Shown here piece by piece: positions 18,901 through 27,300 of a DNA stretch of 64,000 nucleotides. Location of the stretch: positions 62,001 through 126,000 of the forward strand of contig NZ_FRFE01000011.1 of the NCBI RefSeq assembly GCF_900143695.1, read 5' to 3'. Position 1 is the first letter of the stretch; the number at the start of each line of letters is the position of its first letter. The notes under the pieces were generated by a model, which had not been told where the DNA came from, made no database searches, and saw only the letters and a program-made list of their open reading frames with translations. The DNA comes from Desulfopila aestuarii DSM 18488 (GTDB lineage: Bacteria; Desulfobacterota; Desulfobulbia; Desulfobulbales; Desulfocapsaceae). The position numbers and the translations under genes were made by a program.

Positions 18901-19278
18901 AAGGTATTCAGCAAGGCAGAAAATGATCGTCGGCGCTACCCTCGCTACCCGACACCACCCTTGCGGCTTGCGGTAACGTTATTGAACAGTGCAGGACAGG
19001 GCGGCGTGACTACCAAAGCAGACCTGGCCGATCTTTCACGAGGCGGCGGTTCGTTTTTTATGCGTATTTCCAAGCGGGAAAATGCCCGGCTGTTGCTCGG
19101 CAGAAGTCTCAAAATCGCTTTGCCGGTTGAGGAACCCGACGGGAGGGCGATCTCGTTTTCTGGTGTGATCGTGGCCGTCCGGGCACAACATGCCATGGAA
19201 TACGAATATTCTGTTCATGTCGAATTCGATACGGTCCTCGACAGCAGTCAAATGCAGAAGATTATGCGGTTGTTGTAA
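15922..19278 (+). CDS. HEAT-repeat / cNMP-binding-like / PilZ signalling protein
   Basis: A 1118-aa cytoplasmic protein without signal peptide or membrane segments. Most of it is helical; residues about 540-740 read as HEAT-type repeats (LLKLLGETGSADYLEMVYPF, LQHDDLRVQREAFICLYKM, then LQVVRALVPLGDSEVAEGL). Residues about 870-995 form a cyclic-nucleotide-binding-like beta roll (FSDEEVIIKKGATQNALFFI, GKVKLFF, GGQILGIGSFF), but the usual GE...R(T/S)A phosphate cassette is not conserved, so nucleotide binding is doubtful. Residues about 1001-1118 are PilZ, with both c-di-GMP motifs: RxxxR in RRRYPRYP and D-x-S-x-x-G in LADLSRGGG. It thus probably responds to c-di-GMP. CAGGAG lies seven bases before the ATG. 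It leads a same-strand block with a PilB-like ATPase and HDOD protein. Confidence 0.8.
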   Translation: MTEAIRQQECLNTLKTFNNTVVTIRLYPPNAPQIANAVERGYKSVKQFLRQYGAFTIALRGNEPELCGEVLDPQVVQSISNLIVFRHLNLLQTDRLSITAGLDRTGFKRILEIFSAKVDQIKQEDGGWAYITRLGLNKYFADPNAEKSEEAEEKTDGPAAIAEIERHEVRREYLDVLHGRENRFAVISELKSVLAIPATGAPILAAAVLGVLEGMVQKKLFVVSQPFQLIMENCGKLIDAGQARELVAETATILLKTAEQPAIVLLMCQYSQGETASMLLRALEQQIPLELFGSVIRDLRQAATQLRVTQTRDSKQLQFVIDATDRLLVTPRGKQFLGQEKAKSIIEAGEKARRSRRVEAGIKSLLQGNDEVLQSEEIHTHLPFVVRKMEAEEMDREIKVIFSKLSGYYLDGDGPTRDRAMKSLAQVAENLTEGKRYDLLKMIFEPLFHWLKTSENGDIIYEKVSLALHWLMAESWKRQEFQVGDEILSMFYQIRSGALRRPGPVRAIIGRAQDKGLDRTLMRQLLDQCLESPNDEVLSRRLILQGPIATRFLVDSLVRADETNDRLKIIDLLTYGEQFLPAILAEKLAEPMPWYGKRNLLKLLGETGSADYLEMVYPFLQHDDLRVQREAFICLYKMSGEKRRDALLRALNESGETMKLQVVRALVPLGDSEVAEGLRQVLDEHRFYSDDFRDTLLSSVCLAIARCPYPQAERILQGFLDQKGDRATRKIGAKVWKTAEEALNQVYEAQQDERQLKAKAGQLRKKSLLTKGIPVKGGEPERRNITGLTEEKTIRELVANDDKDLARAHLLELITKVSRLRRFTQAEQLREWLIEIDSSALTDIIRAAEIIEEEKHSAVDKGHLEIWSGLFDVLTTEEFSAFYHALQHKQFSDEEVIIKKGATQNALFFINTGKVKLFFRDKDREMLAATLQGGQILGIGSFFDASVWTISAAALGQVDVSILKFENMQEWSESYPALESKLHDFCLKFESVDKVFSKAENDRRRYPRYPTPPLRLAVTLLNSAGQGGVTTKADLADLSRGGGSFFMRISKRENARLLLGRSLKIALPVEEPDGRAISFSGVIVAVRAQHAMEYEYSVHVEFDTVLDSSQMQKIMRLL

Positions 19279-19350
19279 TGGTAGTGCAACCAAGACTGAA
19301 TCTTTTTGCTCTCTATGCGCTGTTGATGCGCCGATAAATTGATCCGGATC

Positions 19351-21144
19351 ATGAATTCTTCTGAAGACGCAGTTTCGCGCTTTTATTTCGACCACCTGGA
19401 GAATGGCCGGCAGGACAAGGGGGTGCTCACCGCTGAGTGCCCTTTCTGCCGAACCCAAGAGGGCGAAAAAGCCGGAAAGCTCGTGGTCATCATAAACCCG
19501 GGAGCTTATTTTCATGGCTATTTTCGTTGTCTCAGTCGCTGTGTACCTGGTGGTTTTCCTCTCTGGTTTGCACATCTGATAGGGCTGGCTCCGGATGCTG
19601 TTCCCGGCTATGATCCTGATCGTGATCCATTACGGCAACTGCCCGATTACCCTGTAGCCAACATAAATGGAGAAATGCGGTCTTGCCATGACCGGCTCTC
19701 AGATGAGATTCTCACGAGATATCGGGAGATGGGGGTTCAACCTGAACTTCTTTCGGAGTTGCAGGTTGGATATAACGGTCGCTATATCACGTATCCCTAT
19801 ATCCAGGCCGATGGCAACTGCTATTCGCTGCGCTGCGTTTTTCCCGAGCGGCCTGAAGACTATTTCTGGCAAGGCGATGATCGCTTTTCTAACGATCCGT
19901 TCAGGATTTTCAATGTTCAGGATATTGAGCGATGCGCTGATGGAACGCTTTTTCTCTGTGAGGGTGAAGATAATTTCCTGACTATCAGACAGCAGGGTTA
20001 TCCTGGTGTTGCCGTACCACACCACCAGGCGTTTGAGAATATTGATCCCGAACAGTTTAACGCTATTCGTACCATCTTCCTGGTCACCGTTCACAGTGGC
20101 GAGGCAGATGCTGCTGCTCGTGAACTTGCTGCTCGAATCGGTTACAAGGTCAGACTGCTCGTTTGGGCCCCTGGTACTCCACGGAACTATAGTCTCGCTG
20201 ACCTGGCGCGGGAGAAAGGGAAAAACTTCCGGCAGGCTGTAACGGAAATGATCCGGCGTGCCAACGCTTTTTCTCCTTTTGCCGGCCCAGAGCGCGAATA
20301 TGCACGATTCCTCCAGCAGTTGGCTGGACGGGGAGAGGGGGCCTACACCTCTATCCAGACCGGTTTTTCCCGCCTCGATGGAGCGCTTGAAGGATTGCAT
20401 GGTCTCAATGTAATTGGTGGCGCCCCTAAAGTCGGAAAGTCGGCATTTGCCATTCAGGTAGCCAGCCAGATGGCTGAACAGGGAATTCCAGTACTGTATT
20501 ATGATTTTGAAAATGGCCGACAGCAGATCTATCAGCGCATCCTCAGTCGGCTCTCTCGTCTCGAGATTCGGCAACTGGTCGAAGGCAAGCTTCAGGGAAC
20601 TGAGCGTCAGCGTTTTGATGATGCTGCAGCGAAGCTACGTCGGATGCTGAATGTTTTGCGGGTAGTGAATGATCGTAAACTCACTCCCGAACTGATGCGT
20701 AGACATATCGACTTCATCCGCCATGAGACCCGCAGCAAATATGCTGTTGTGGTTATTGACAGCCTACATAAGCTGCCGTTCAAGGATTTTAACGAACGGC
20801 GCACAGGCATCGATGCCTGGCTCCGTCATCTTGAGTCGATTCGCGATGAGTTGCAGGTCTCGTTTCTGGTGATTTCCGAGTTGTCGCGCGGCACTGAAAA
20901 AGCTTATTCTGAAGAGCCGCATCTTGGGGTATTCAAGGGCTCTGGAGATATCGAATACAGTGCTGACAATGCTATGGTCCTTTTTCCGAAAACAGTTCAA
21001 AAGCAGAATGGCGACGGAGATAAGCGATCTGCCACACTCTGGGTAGTTGCTTCACGAGAACACAGCCCTGGACCAGTTGCAAGTTACGAGCTCGATTATC
21101 CGTTCTGGGGTTTTGTGGAAAAAGATGTTGAGCCTACTTTGTAG
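19351..21144 (+). CDS. Primase-helicase-like protein: zinc finger, degenerate TOPRIM, RecA-like ATPase
   Basis: A 597-aa protein resembling T7 gp4/Twinkle. An N-terminal zinc-finger-like CPFC...CLSRC (about residues 30-64) is followed by a primase-like region with TOPRIM-type LFLCEGEDNFL (about 201-211). The metal-binding DxD segment expected after it reads VTVHSGEADAAA, so primase catalysis is probably lost. From about residue 345 there is a DnaB/RadA-type ATPase: Walker A GGAPKVGKSAF (about 356-366), Walker B VVVIDSLHKLP (about 466-476), and later a SELSRG motif. TTG at 19339 would add four residues; I chose the first ATG. No integrase, capsid or other phage gene is near. It lies between a PilZ protein and a PilB-like ATPase, so its role may be chromosomal, or it may be a domesticated replication gene. 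Confidence 0.75.
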   Translation: MNSSEDAVSRFYFDHLENGRQDKGVLTAECPFCRTQEGEKAGKLVVIINPGAYFHGYFRCLSRCVPGGFPLWFAHLIGLAPDAVPGYDPDRDPLRQLPDYPVANINGEMRSCHDRLSDEILTRYREMGVQPELLSELQVGYNGRYITYPYIQADGNCYSLRCVFPERPEDYFWQGDDRFSNDPFRIFNVQDIERCADGTLFLCEGEDNFLTIRQQGYPGVAVPHHQAFENIDPEQFNAIRTIFLVTVHSGEADAAARELAARIGYKVRLLVWAPGTPRNYSLADLAREKGKNFRQAVTEMIRRANAFSPFAGPEREYARFLQQLAGRGEGAYTSIQTGFSRLDGALEGLHGLNVIGGAPKVGKSAFAIQVASQMAEQGIPVLYYDFENGRQQIYQRILSRLSRLEIRQLVEGKLQGTERQRFDDAAAKLRRMLNVLRVVNDRKLTPELMRRHIDFIRHETRSKYAVVVIDSLHKLPFKDFNERRTGIDAWLRHLESIRDELQVSFLVISELSRGTEKAYSEEPHLGVFKGSGDIEYSADNAMVLFPKTVQKQNGDGDKRSATLWVVASREHSPGPVASYELDYPFWGFVEKDVEPTL

Positions 21145-21235
21145 GCCTGATCCGCAAAAACTGTAGCCGTAAATGAAATGATCGGAGCTCAGCTCCTGTC
21201 GCAGGCTTGAAATATCTTCCTTCAACAACCATGTG

Positions 21236-23113
21236 ATGACAAACGAAACCACGAAAAAAAAATATGGTGAGATCGTTTCCCTTTTGCTGGACTCGGGAAA
21301 GGTCAGCGAGAAGGATGTGCGGTACGCCGAGCGTATTCGTGAGAAGTTGGCGACACCACAGCCGCTTCTGAACATCTTGAAAGATCTTAAATTGATCACT
21401 GATGATACGGTACGGGAAACCATACAGAAAACCAAGTCGACTGTGCGGATCGGCGAGTTGCTGGTTGAGCTGGGCTATTTGGCACCGGATGATCTCCAGG
21501 CTGCGTTCAATGTTCAGAAGGAAACGGATACTTCGCTTCGAATTGGCGAAATTCTGGTAAAATATAACTTTATTGACAGTCGGTTGTTTAACAGGATCCT
21601 GTCGATCCAGCTCGGATACCCGGTAGTCCAGCCGACTCTTGCTGCCATCGATCGTGACCTCACCTCACGGGTGTCCACTAAGCTTCTTAAAAAACATAAT
21701 TTCCTGCCGCTCAAAAATAAGGATGGCGCTACTATTGTCGCCTTTTACGATCCTACTGACCATGAGGCGATTGCTGTCGCCAGAAAACTGTTCGGTGCCC
21801 AGATCATTCCTGCTGTCAGTGATCAGAAAGCACTTCTCGACACGCTTAAGATCATGGAGAATGAGGCGGGTGGGAAGGCGATAAACGTTGATAATAAGAC
21901 CGTTGTTGGAGTGGTTAATTCCATTATCCTGGCAGCCATTCAGAACGATGCCAGTGATATCCACATCGAGCCGATGGCAGATGTGATACGCGTCCGTTTC
22001 CGCCTCGATGGCGTCTTGGCTCATCATCAGGATTTCCCCAAGGATATTGCCCCCGCGCTCAGCAGCCGGCTGAAGATAATGTGCAAGGCGGATATTGCGG
22101 AAAGACGACGCCATCAGGGTGGCCGAATTCTCTTCGACTATAAAGAGGGCCAGGTTGATCTGCGCGTTTCCTTCTATGTGACGATTCATGGCGAGAAGAT
22201 TGTTCTCCGGCTTCTCAAGCAGAAACAGGAGCTGTTGGATATCTATTCAATCGGTATGTCGTCCAGGATGATCCATCGTTTCCTTGAGGAGGCGGTCTAT
22301 CAGCCAAGCGGTGTGTTGCTGGTCACTGGGCCAACAGGCTCAGGTAAGACTTCAACTGTCTACAGCTGCATTAACCATGTGAACAATCCGCAGATCAGTA
22401 TTATTACTGCTGAGGAACCTGTGGAATATGTGATGGAGGGGGTGGCCCAGTGCTCCATTGACCCGGCAATTGACCTCACTTTTGAGGAGACGCTTCGTCA
22501 TATCGTTCGACAGGATCCAGACATTATCATGATCGGCGAGATCCGTGATAAATTTTCTGCCGATATGGCTATGCAGGCTGCGCTTACCGGTCACAAGGTG
22601 CTGAGCACATTCCATACAGAGGATTCCATCGGTGGCCTTATTCGCTTGTTGAATATGGATATCGCGCCTTTTTTGGTATCTTCGACCGTGGTCAGTGTTC
22701 TGGCCCAGCGTTTGCTTCGAAGGATTTGCCCGGCATGCGCCGCACCGGTCAAGATTACACCAACCCAATTGCAGCGACTGGGGTGTGAGTTCGCCGACAT
22801 TGCCGATGGTAAATTCATGAAGGGGCGCGGCTGCAGTGAGTGTCGGCAGACTGGTTATAGAGGCAGGGTTGGGGTTTTCGAATTGCTTGTCCTTGATGAG
22901 CTTGTTCGGGATGCCATACTTGACAAAAAAACCAGTTTTGAAATCCGGCAGATCGGAGTACAACATGCGGGATTGGTCACATTATTGGAAGATGGGCTGG
23001 TCAAGGCCGCGGCGGGTATAACTACAATAGAGGAGTTGCTGCGCTGCCTGCCAAAACTTATGCCCCCTCGCCCTCTTCATGTCATTCAGCGTTTGTGTGG
23101 AACCGTAAAATGA
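21236..23113 (+). CDS. PilB/GspE-type assembly ATPase with MshEN-like N-terminus
   Basis: A 625-aa secretion or pilus assembly ATPase. The N-terminal part carries two tandem 24-residue repeats of the MshEN c-di-GMP-binding type: RIGELLVELGYLAPDDL... (about 71-94) and RIGEILVKYNFIDSRLF... (about 102-125, with the inner Gly changed to Asn). The ATPase core has Walker A TGPTGSGKTSTVYS, the Asp box ITAEEPVEY, Walker B DPDIIMIGEIRD, a His box TFHTEDS, and the zinc-binding tetracysteine CPAC...CSECRQTGYRGR. It is therefore a full-length extension ATPase. No pilin, PilC platform, PilT or secretin gene is nearby, so it is an orphan. GTG at 21233 or ATG at 21236 may start it. Its stop overlaps the HDOD start as ATGA. 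Confidence 0.9.
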   Translation: MTNETTKKKYGEIVSLLLDSGKVSEKDVRYAERIREKLATPQPLLNILKDLKLITDDTVRETIQKTKSTVRIGELLVELGYLAPDDLQAAFNVQKETDTSLRIGEILVKYNFIDSRLFNRILSIQLGYPVVQPTLAAIDRDLTSRVSTKLLKKHNFLPLKNKDGATIVAFYDPTDHEAIAVARKLFGAQIIPAVSDQKALLDTLKIMENEAGGKAINVDNKTVVGVVNSIILAAIQNDASDIHIEPMADVIRVRFRLDGVLAHHQDFPKDIAPALSSRLKIMCKADIAERRRHQGGRILFDYKEGQVDLRVSFYVTIHGEKIVLRLLKQKQELLDIYSIGMSSRMIHRFLEEAVYQPSGVLLVTGPTGSGKTSTVYSCINHVNNPQISIITAEEPVEYVMEGVAQCSIDPAIDLTFEETLRHIVRQDPDIIMIGEIRDKFSADMAMQAALTGHKVLSTFHTEDSIGGLIRLLNMDIAPFLVSSTVVSVLAQRLLRRICPACAAPVKITPTQLQRLGCEFADIADGKFMKGRGCSECRQTGYRGRVGVFELLVLDELVRDAILDKKTSFEIRQIGVQHAGLVTLLEDGLVKAAAGITTIEELLRCLPKLMPPRPLHVIQRLCGTVK

Positions 23114-23946
23114 GCGATGTAAATTCTTTTATTGATGATATTGAACGCTTTATCGAGTCTGGAAAACTGACGTTACCGGTCTTCAACCCGACTGCCATGC
23201 GGGTACAGCAGGAACTGGTCAAGAAAGAACCGGATATGGGAGTGGTGGAAAAGCTGATTATCCGTGATCAGACTTTGGCAAGTGAAGTGTTGAAATTAGC
23301 AAATTCTGCCTTTTACCGTGGATTGGTGGAAGTGCGGACGGTAAAGGCTGCTATGATCCGGTTGGGAATGCGGGAGGTGGGTAAAATTGTGTTATTGGCC
23401 GCATCAAAGACCCAGTTTCGTATTGTTGATAAAGAGCTGTCTTTGATGTTGAAAAAGATTTGGCAACATTCCGCCGGCAACGCGCTTGCTGCCAACTGGC
23501 TTGCCCGGCGGTGTGAGTTTACCGAATTGGCTGGGCAGGCTTTTTTTAGTGGTTTGTTCCACGATATCGGGAAGCTGTTTTTACTGGTCGCAGTTGAGCA
23601 GGCCAAGTTGCGTACATCCGGTAAGATGACCAACGCCCTTCTGCTGGAGGTGATCAACACCCTGCACACCCGTCAGGGCTATAGCCTCATGCAACATTGG
23701 AATATGCCAGAGGAGTACTGTGTCGTTGTTCGGGATCATCATGAGCCAAACGTCGATGCCAAAAACACCCTGCTTATTATTGTTCGTCTGGCAGATATGG
23801 CCTGTCACAAACTAGGTATCGGTATGTGTTCGCTCACTGATATCAACCTGGCGGCCACACCTGAGGCAAACCTTCTGGAAATCACCGAGATTGATCTAGC
23901 TGAACTGGAGATCATGCTGGAAGACACCACTGCTCTGACGCGCTGA
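23110..23946 (+). CDS. HDOD domain protein
   Basis: A 278-aa one-domain HDOD protein, a regulatory relative of HD phosphohydrolases that usually lacks the catalytic His-Asp residues. Typical features are LPVFNPTAMRVQQELV, the central LANSAFYRG and VKAAMIRLGMREVGKIVL stretches, and FFSGLFHDIGKLF where an HD pair is actually retained. The start ATG overlaps the ATPase stop by four bases (ATGA), so the two proteins are translationally coupled and probably work together in c-di-GMP-linked control of pili or secretion. A GTG at 23095 would give five more residues and is less likely. Confidence 0.88.
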   Translation: MSDVNSFIDDIERFIESGKLTLPVFNPTAMRVQQELVKKEPDMGVVEKLIIRDQTLASEVLKLANSAFYRGLVEVRTVKAAMIRLGMREVGKIVLLAASKTQFRIVDKELSLMLKKIWQHSAGNALAANWLARRCEFTELAGQAFFSGLFHDIGKLFLLVAVEQAKLRTSGKMTNALLLEVINTLHTRQGYSLMQHWNMPEEYCVVVRDHHEPNVDAKNTLLIIVRLADMACHKLGIGMCSLTDINLAATPEANLLEITEIDLAELEIMLEDTTALTR

Positions 23947-24435
23947 ATAATCTATTTTTCCATATAAATTAAGCTGTATATTTTCCCATCTTTCCTGCAA
24001 TAGGAATGGTGTTTTCAAGGTGCTATTTTTTTTCATCGCGATCTTCTTTTGCTACTTTTATGTAGAGCATCTGGATCACCCGGTATTACTACTTCTTTGT
24101 GCCATTACATCTATGGTAAATCTCAATTATGTAGGATAAATGCCTAGTTATTCATCAAAAACGATTGGACTTTTCTGATTATCTTTTGATAGAGTTCATG
24201 TGTTAGGACTATTTGCTATTTCTGAGTACTGTTTGAGCCATTTCTGAATGTTTTAACTCGTCTTTGTTGCCTGATTATATCAGGCGAAAAACGAGGACAG
24301 ACATGCCAGGCTGAAAGAGATTGCAAAGAGGAAACCGTCAATCGTAAAACTTCGTTACACTGGATCAAAGATACATTCGGAAACGGATATAGAGACGGAT
24401 TCCGAATATGTGGTTTGATTTTCTCCTATATCAAC
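23947..24435. other. 489-bp intergenic region before the hybrid kinase
   Basis: AT-rich, without a credible open reading frame. One short perfect hairpin, GCCTGAT (24269-24275) / ATCAGGC (24279-24285), has a 3-nt loop; it is followed on the plus strand by GAAAAAC and so does not look like a plus-strand terminator. It may be an operator or a leader element of the kinase gene. Confidence 0.45.
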
Positions 24436-27300
24436 ATGCACTGGCAATTTTATAGTCTTCCTATTCGCGATAAGCTGAAAGTTATCATCTTCATGGCATG
24501 CTCAGTGGCACTCTTGCTGACGGCTGTTGTGTCGGTGGTGAGTCAGTGGGGTGTTGCACGGGAACAGCTTAAGACGGAATTGGAGACACTGGTTCAGGTG
24601 ATAAGTCAGAATAGTGTTGCCGGATTGACCTTTCATGATCGGGATGGGCTTGAAGATGTTTTGGGTTCTCTACAGGTAAAGTCAACTGTTATAAGTGCCC
24701 AGATAATGAACAGTAACGGTGAGGTCTATGCGAGATTCGTGAATCCTGCTTTTCAAGATGAATTTCGGGAAGAGATGACGCCTCGTGAGTTGCTGCAGCA
24801 GCCTATAGGGGTTCGGTCTACTTTTGAGTCAGCCAGATGCAATCAACCGATCACGCTGGATGGAAAACAGATAGGCCTTCTGACTGTTGAAGTGAGTAAC
24901 AGGGAAAGCAATCACTATCTCTTTCTTGTAAGCGGGGTATTGCTGCTCACGAACGGTTTGGTCTTTGCGCTTGTGGCAATGATGAGCGGCAGACTGGTCA
25001 AGGTGATTTCCTCACCGATCACAGAACTCAGCCGTGCAATGAAAAAAGTTTCAGATGAGAACCAATATACTGTCCGGGTTCCCATTTTCAATGAGGATGA
25101 ACTCGGTCTGTTGGCCCGTGGATTCAACGAAATGTTGGCCCAGATTGAGGAGCGGGACGAATATCTGGAAGAGCAGGTCAAAGAACGGACACGTGATCTT
25201 GTGGAGGCGAAAGAGGTAGCTGAAGAGGCGAGTCGGGTCAAATCGCAGTTTCTCGCTAACATGAGTCATGAGATACGAACGCCGATGAATGGCGTTCTAG
25301 GCATGGCGGAACTCATGCAGGCAACGGATCTCGATGCCGAGCAGACAAGACTGGCTAAAACAATTCAGGGCTCGGGAGAAGCCCTTTTGGAGATCATCAA
25401 CGATATCCTCGATTTTTCCAAAATCGAAGCGGGACGTCTTGAGCTGGAATATATCGACTTCGATTTGCGGATGCTAATCGAGGATGTGGTACAACTGCTG
25501 GCACCGCGTGCCCACGCAAAACACCTGGAACTGGCAACTGTTTTTGAAGATAGGACCACCACCGAACTGCGTGGCGATCCCAGTCGGTTGCGGCAGGTTA
25601 TCGTCAACCTGGTGGGTAATGCAATCAAGTTTACCGATAAAGGTGAGGTTGTCGTGCATGTTTCCACCATTTCCTGCGGGGTGAACCGGGAGATGCTTCA
25701 TGTCGAGGTGAAGGACACTGGAATCGGCATAAGTTCGGAGAGTATGAAGCAGTTGTTTACACCATTTTCCCAGGCCGATGGTTCCATGACCAGAAAGTAT
25801 GGCGGCACTGGGCTAGGACTGGCTATTTCCAAACAGATAGTCGAACTGATGGGCGGCACTCTACGTTGTGAGAGCGAACCAAAAAAGGGCTCAATTTTTT
25901 ATATAGATGTCGAGCTGCCGCAATGTCTCGCCGAACATCAGCAGGTGGACAGAGAGTTTGAGGGGTTAGATGGGTATCGGTTATTGGTGATAGATGATAA
26001 CGCGACTAATCGGGCCATTGTCACCAATCAGACCAAACGTTGGGGCATGGTAAGTGACAGTGCCGCAAATGGTCGGGAAGGACTTGACACCCTGCATGAG
26101 GCGATCAAGAACCATTGTCCATACGATTTTGTGGTGCTCGATATGCATATGCCCGATATGAACGGTCTGGAGGTCGCCAAGGCTATCCGCAACGATCCTG
26201 CTTTTCAGGATCTTAAAATGATCATGCTCACTTCGGTGGGGTTGCGGGGAGATGCCAAAATGGCCCGTGACAGCGGGATCGTGGCCTATTTGACGAAACC
26301 GGTTCGCCAGGCCGAACTCTATGCGACGTTTATCAAGGTACTGTCTTTGGGTGGCGATGGGGCGGATAAACAGATTATCACGAAATATAATATTGTTGAT
26401 AATATTCCAGCCTTCGATTTGTCAGTGCTTGTGGCTGAAGACAATGAAACAAACAGGGAAGTCGCCAAGGGGATGCTGAAATATTTCGGTTGTCGAGTCG
26501 ATTTTGTCGAAAACGGAATGAACGCCGTGAAAGCGGTGATGAAAAAAGATTACGATCTGGTTCTTATGGATTGCCAGATGCCGGAGATGGACGGTTATGA
26601 GGCTACTATGGCTATTCGTGCCCACGAACAGAGTGCAGGAAAGGAAAGCGCCTTGAAAATTGTGGCTCTTACGGCCCATGCCCTGGGTGGAGATCGTGAA
26701 CGATGTCTGAAAGTCGGGATGGACGACTATATGAGTAAGCCGTTCAAGCAGGACGACCTGCAGGAGATGTTGCGGAAATTGTTTACCGACAAGATGGTTC
26801 GACCGCGACAGATATCCGCTTGCGAGTTGGGCAGGACAACGAAAAAAATCGAGTCACCTGAATCTGACAGGACAACGGTCAGCAATGAGCAGGAAGGTAT
26901 ATTTGAGGCGAAGACGAACAAAAGAGAGAGGGAATCTGCAATCGATGTATCGGTGCTGGCTGGTCTCAATGCCTTGGAGATTCCTGGTGAACCTTCAGTG
27001 AAGGACCAGGTGGTTCGCGCCTATCTGAACAATGGTGAGTCAACCGTGGCAAAGTTGAAGGGCTTTGTTGAAACAGGCAGAATGAATGATCTGCGGATAG
27101 CTGCTCACACCATGAAATCAAGCAGCGCAAACGTTGGCGCCTTGCGGCTTTCAAAGATGTGCGCAGAGCTTGAGTCCATTGCTGCTGTAGGAATAATAGA
27201 GAATATAGATGATCTTATTGAGGCGATCCATAATGAGTATTTGCAAGTTGAGGACTCTCTGAACATGGAGCTGATATTGGATGATACACAGCATACCTGA
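24436..27300 (+). CDS. Hybrid sensor histidine kinase, HAMP-HisKA-HATPase-REC-REC-Hpt
   Basis: Membrane-bound phosphorelay kinase of about 954 aa. Two transmembrane helices (around residues 18-38 and 160-185) bracket a periplasmic sensor of CHASE8 type. A HAMP follows (about 188-240), then HisKA with His278 in [12 protein letters not shown], HATPase with N and G boxes ([22 protein letters not shown]), REC1 with Asp569 in [15 protein letters not shown]2 with Asp712 in [13 protein letters not shown], and Hpt with His891 in [13 protein letters not shown]. All phosphorelay residues are intact, an arrangement like BarA. A TTG at 24415 would add seven residues; I prefer the ATG. Its stop lies within the next gene, which starts at 27281, so the GGDEF-EAL response regulator is its likely partner. 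Confidence 0.92.
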   Translation: MHWQFYSLPIRDKLKVIIFMACSVALLLTAVVSVVSQWGVAREQLKTELETLVQVISQNSVAGLTFHDRDGLEDVLGSLQVKSTVISAQIMNSNGEVYARFVNPAFQDEFREEMTPRELLQQPIGVRSTFESARCNQPITLDGKQIGLLTVEVSNRESNHYLFLVSGVLLLTNGLVFALVAMMSGRLVKVISSPITELSRAMKKVSDENQYTVRVPIFNEDELGLLARGFNEMLAQIEERDEYLEEQVKERTRDLVEAKEVAEEASRVKSQFLANMSHEIRTPMNGVLGMAELMQATDLDAEQTRLAKTIQGSGEALLEIINDILDFSKIEAGRLELEYIDFDLRMLIEDVVQLLAPRAHAKHLELATVFEDRTTTELRGDPSRLRQVIVNLVGNAIKFTDKGEVVVHVSTISCGVNREMLHVEVKDTGIGISSESMKQLFTPFSQADGSMTRKYGGTGLGLAISKQIVELMGGTLRCESEPKKGSIFYIDVELPQCLAEHQQVDREFEGLDGYRLLVIDDNATNRAIVTNQTKRWGMVSDSAANGREGLDTLHEAIKNHCPYDFVVLDMHMPDMNGLEVAKAIRNDPAFQDLKMIMLTSVGLRGDAKMARDSGIVAYLTKPVRQAELYATFIKVLSLGGDGADKQIITKYNIVDNIPAFDLSVLVAEDNETNREVAKGMLKYFGCRVDFVENGMNAVKAVMKKDYDLVLMDCQMPEMDGYEATMAIRAHEQSAGKESALKIVALTAHALGGDRERCLKVGMDDYMSKPFKQDDLQEMLRKLFTDKMVRPRQISACELGRTTKKIESPESDRTTVSNEQEGIFEAKTNKRERESAIDVSVLAGLNALEIPGEPSVKDQVVRAYLNNGESTVAKLKGFVETGRMNDLRIAAHTMKSSSANVGALRLSKMCAELESIAAVGIIENIDDLIEAIHNEYLQVEDSLNMELILDDTQHT

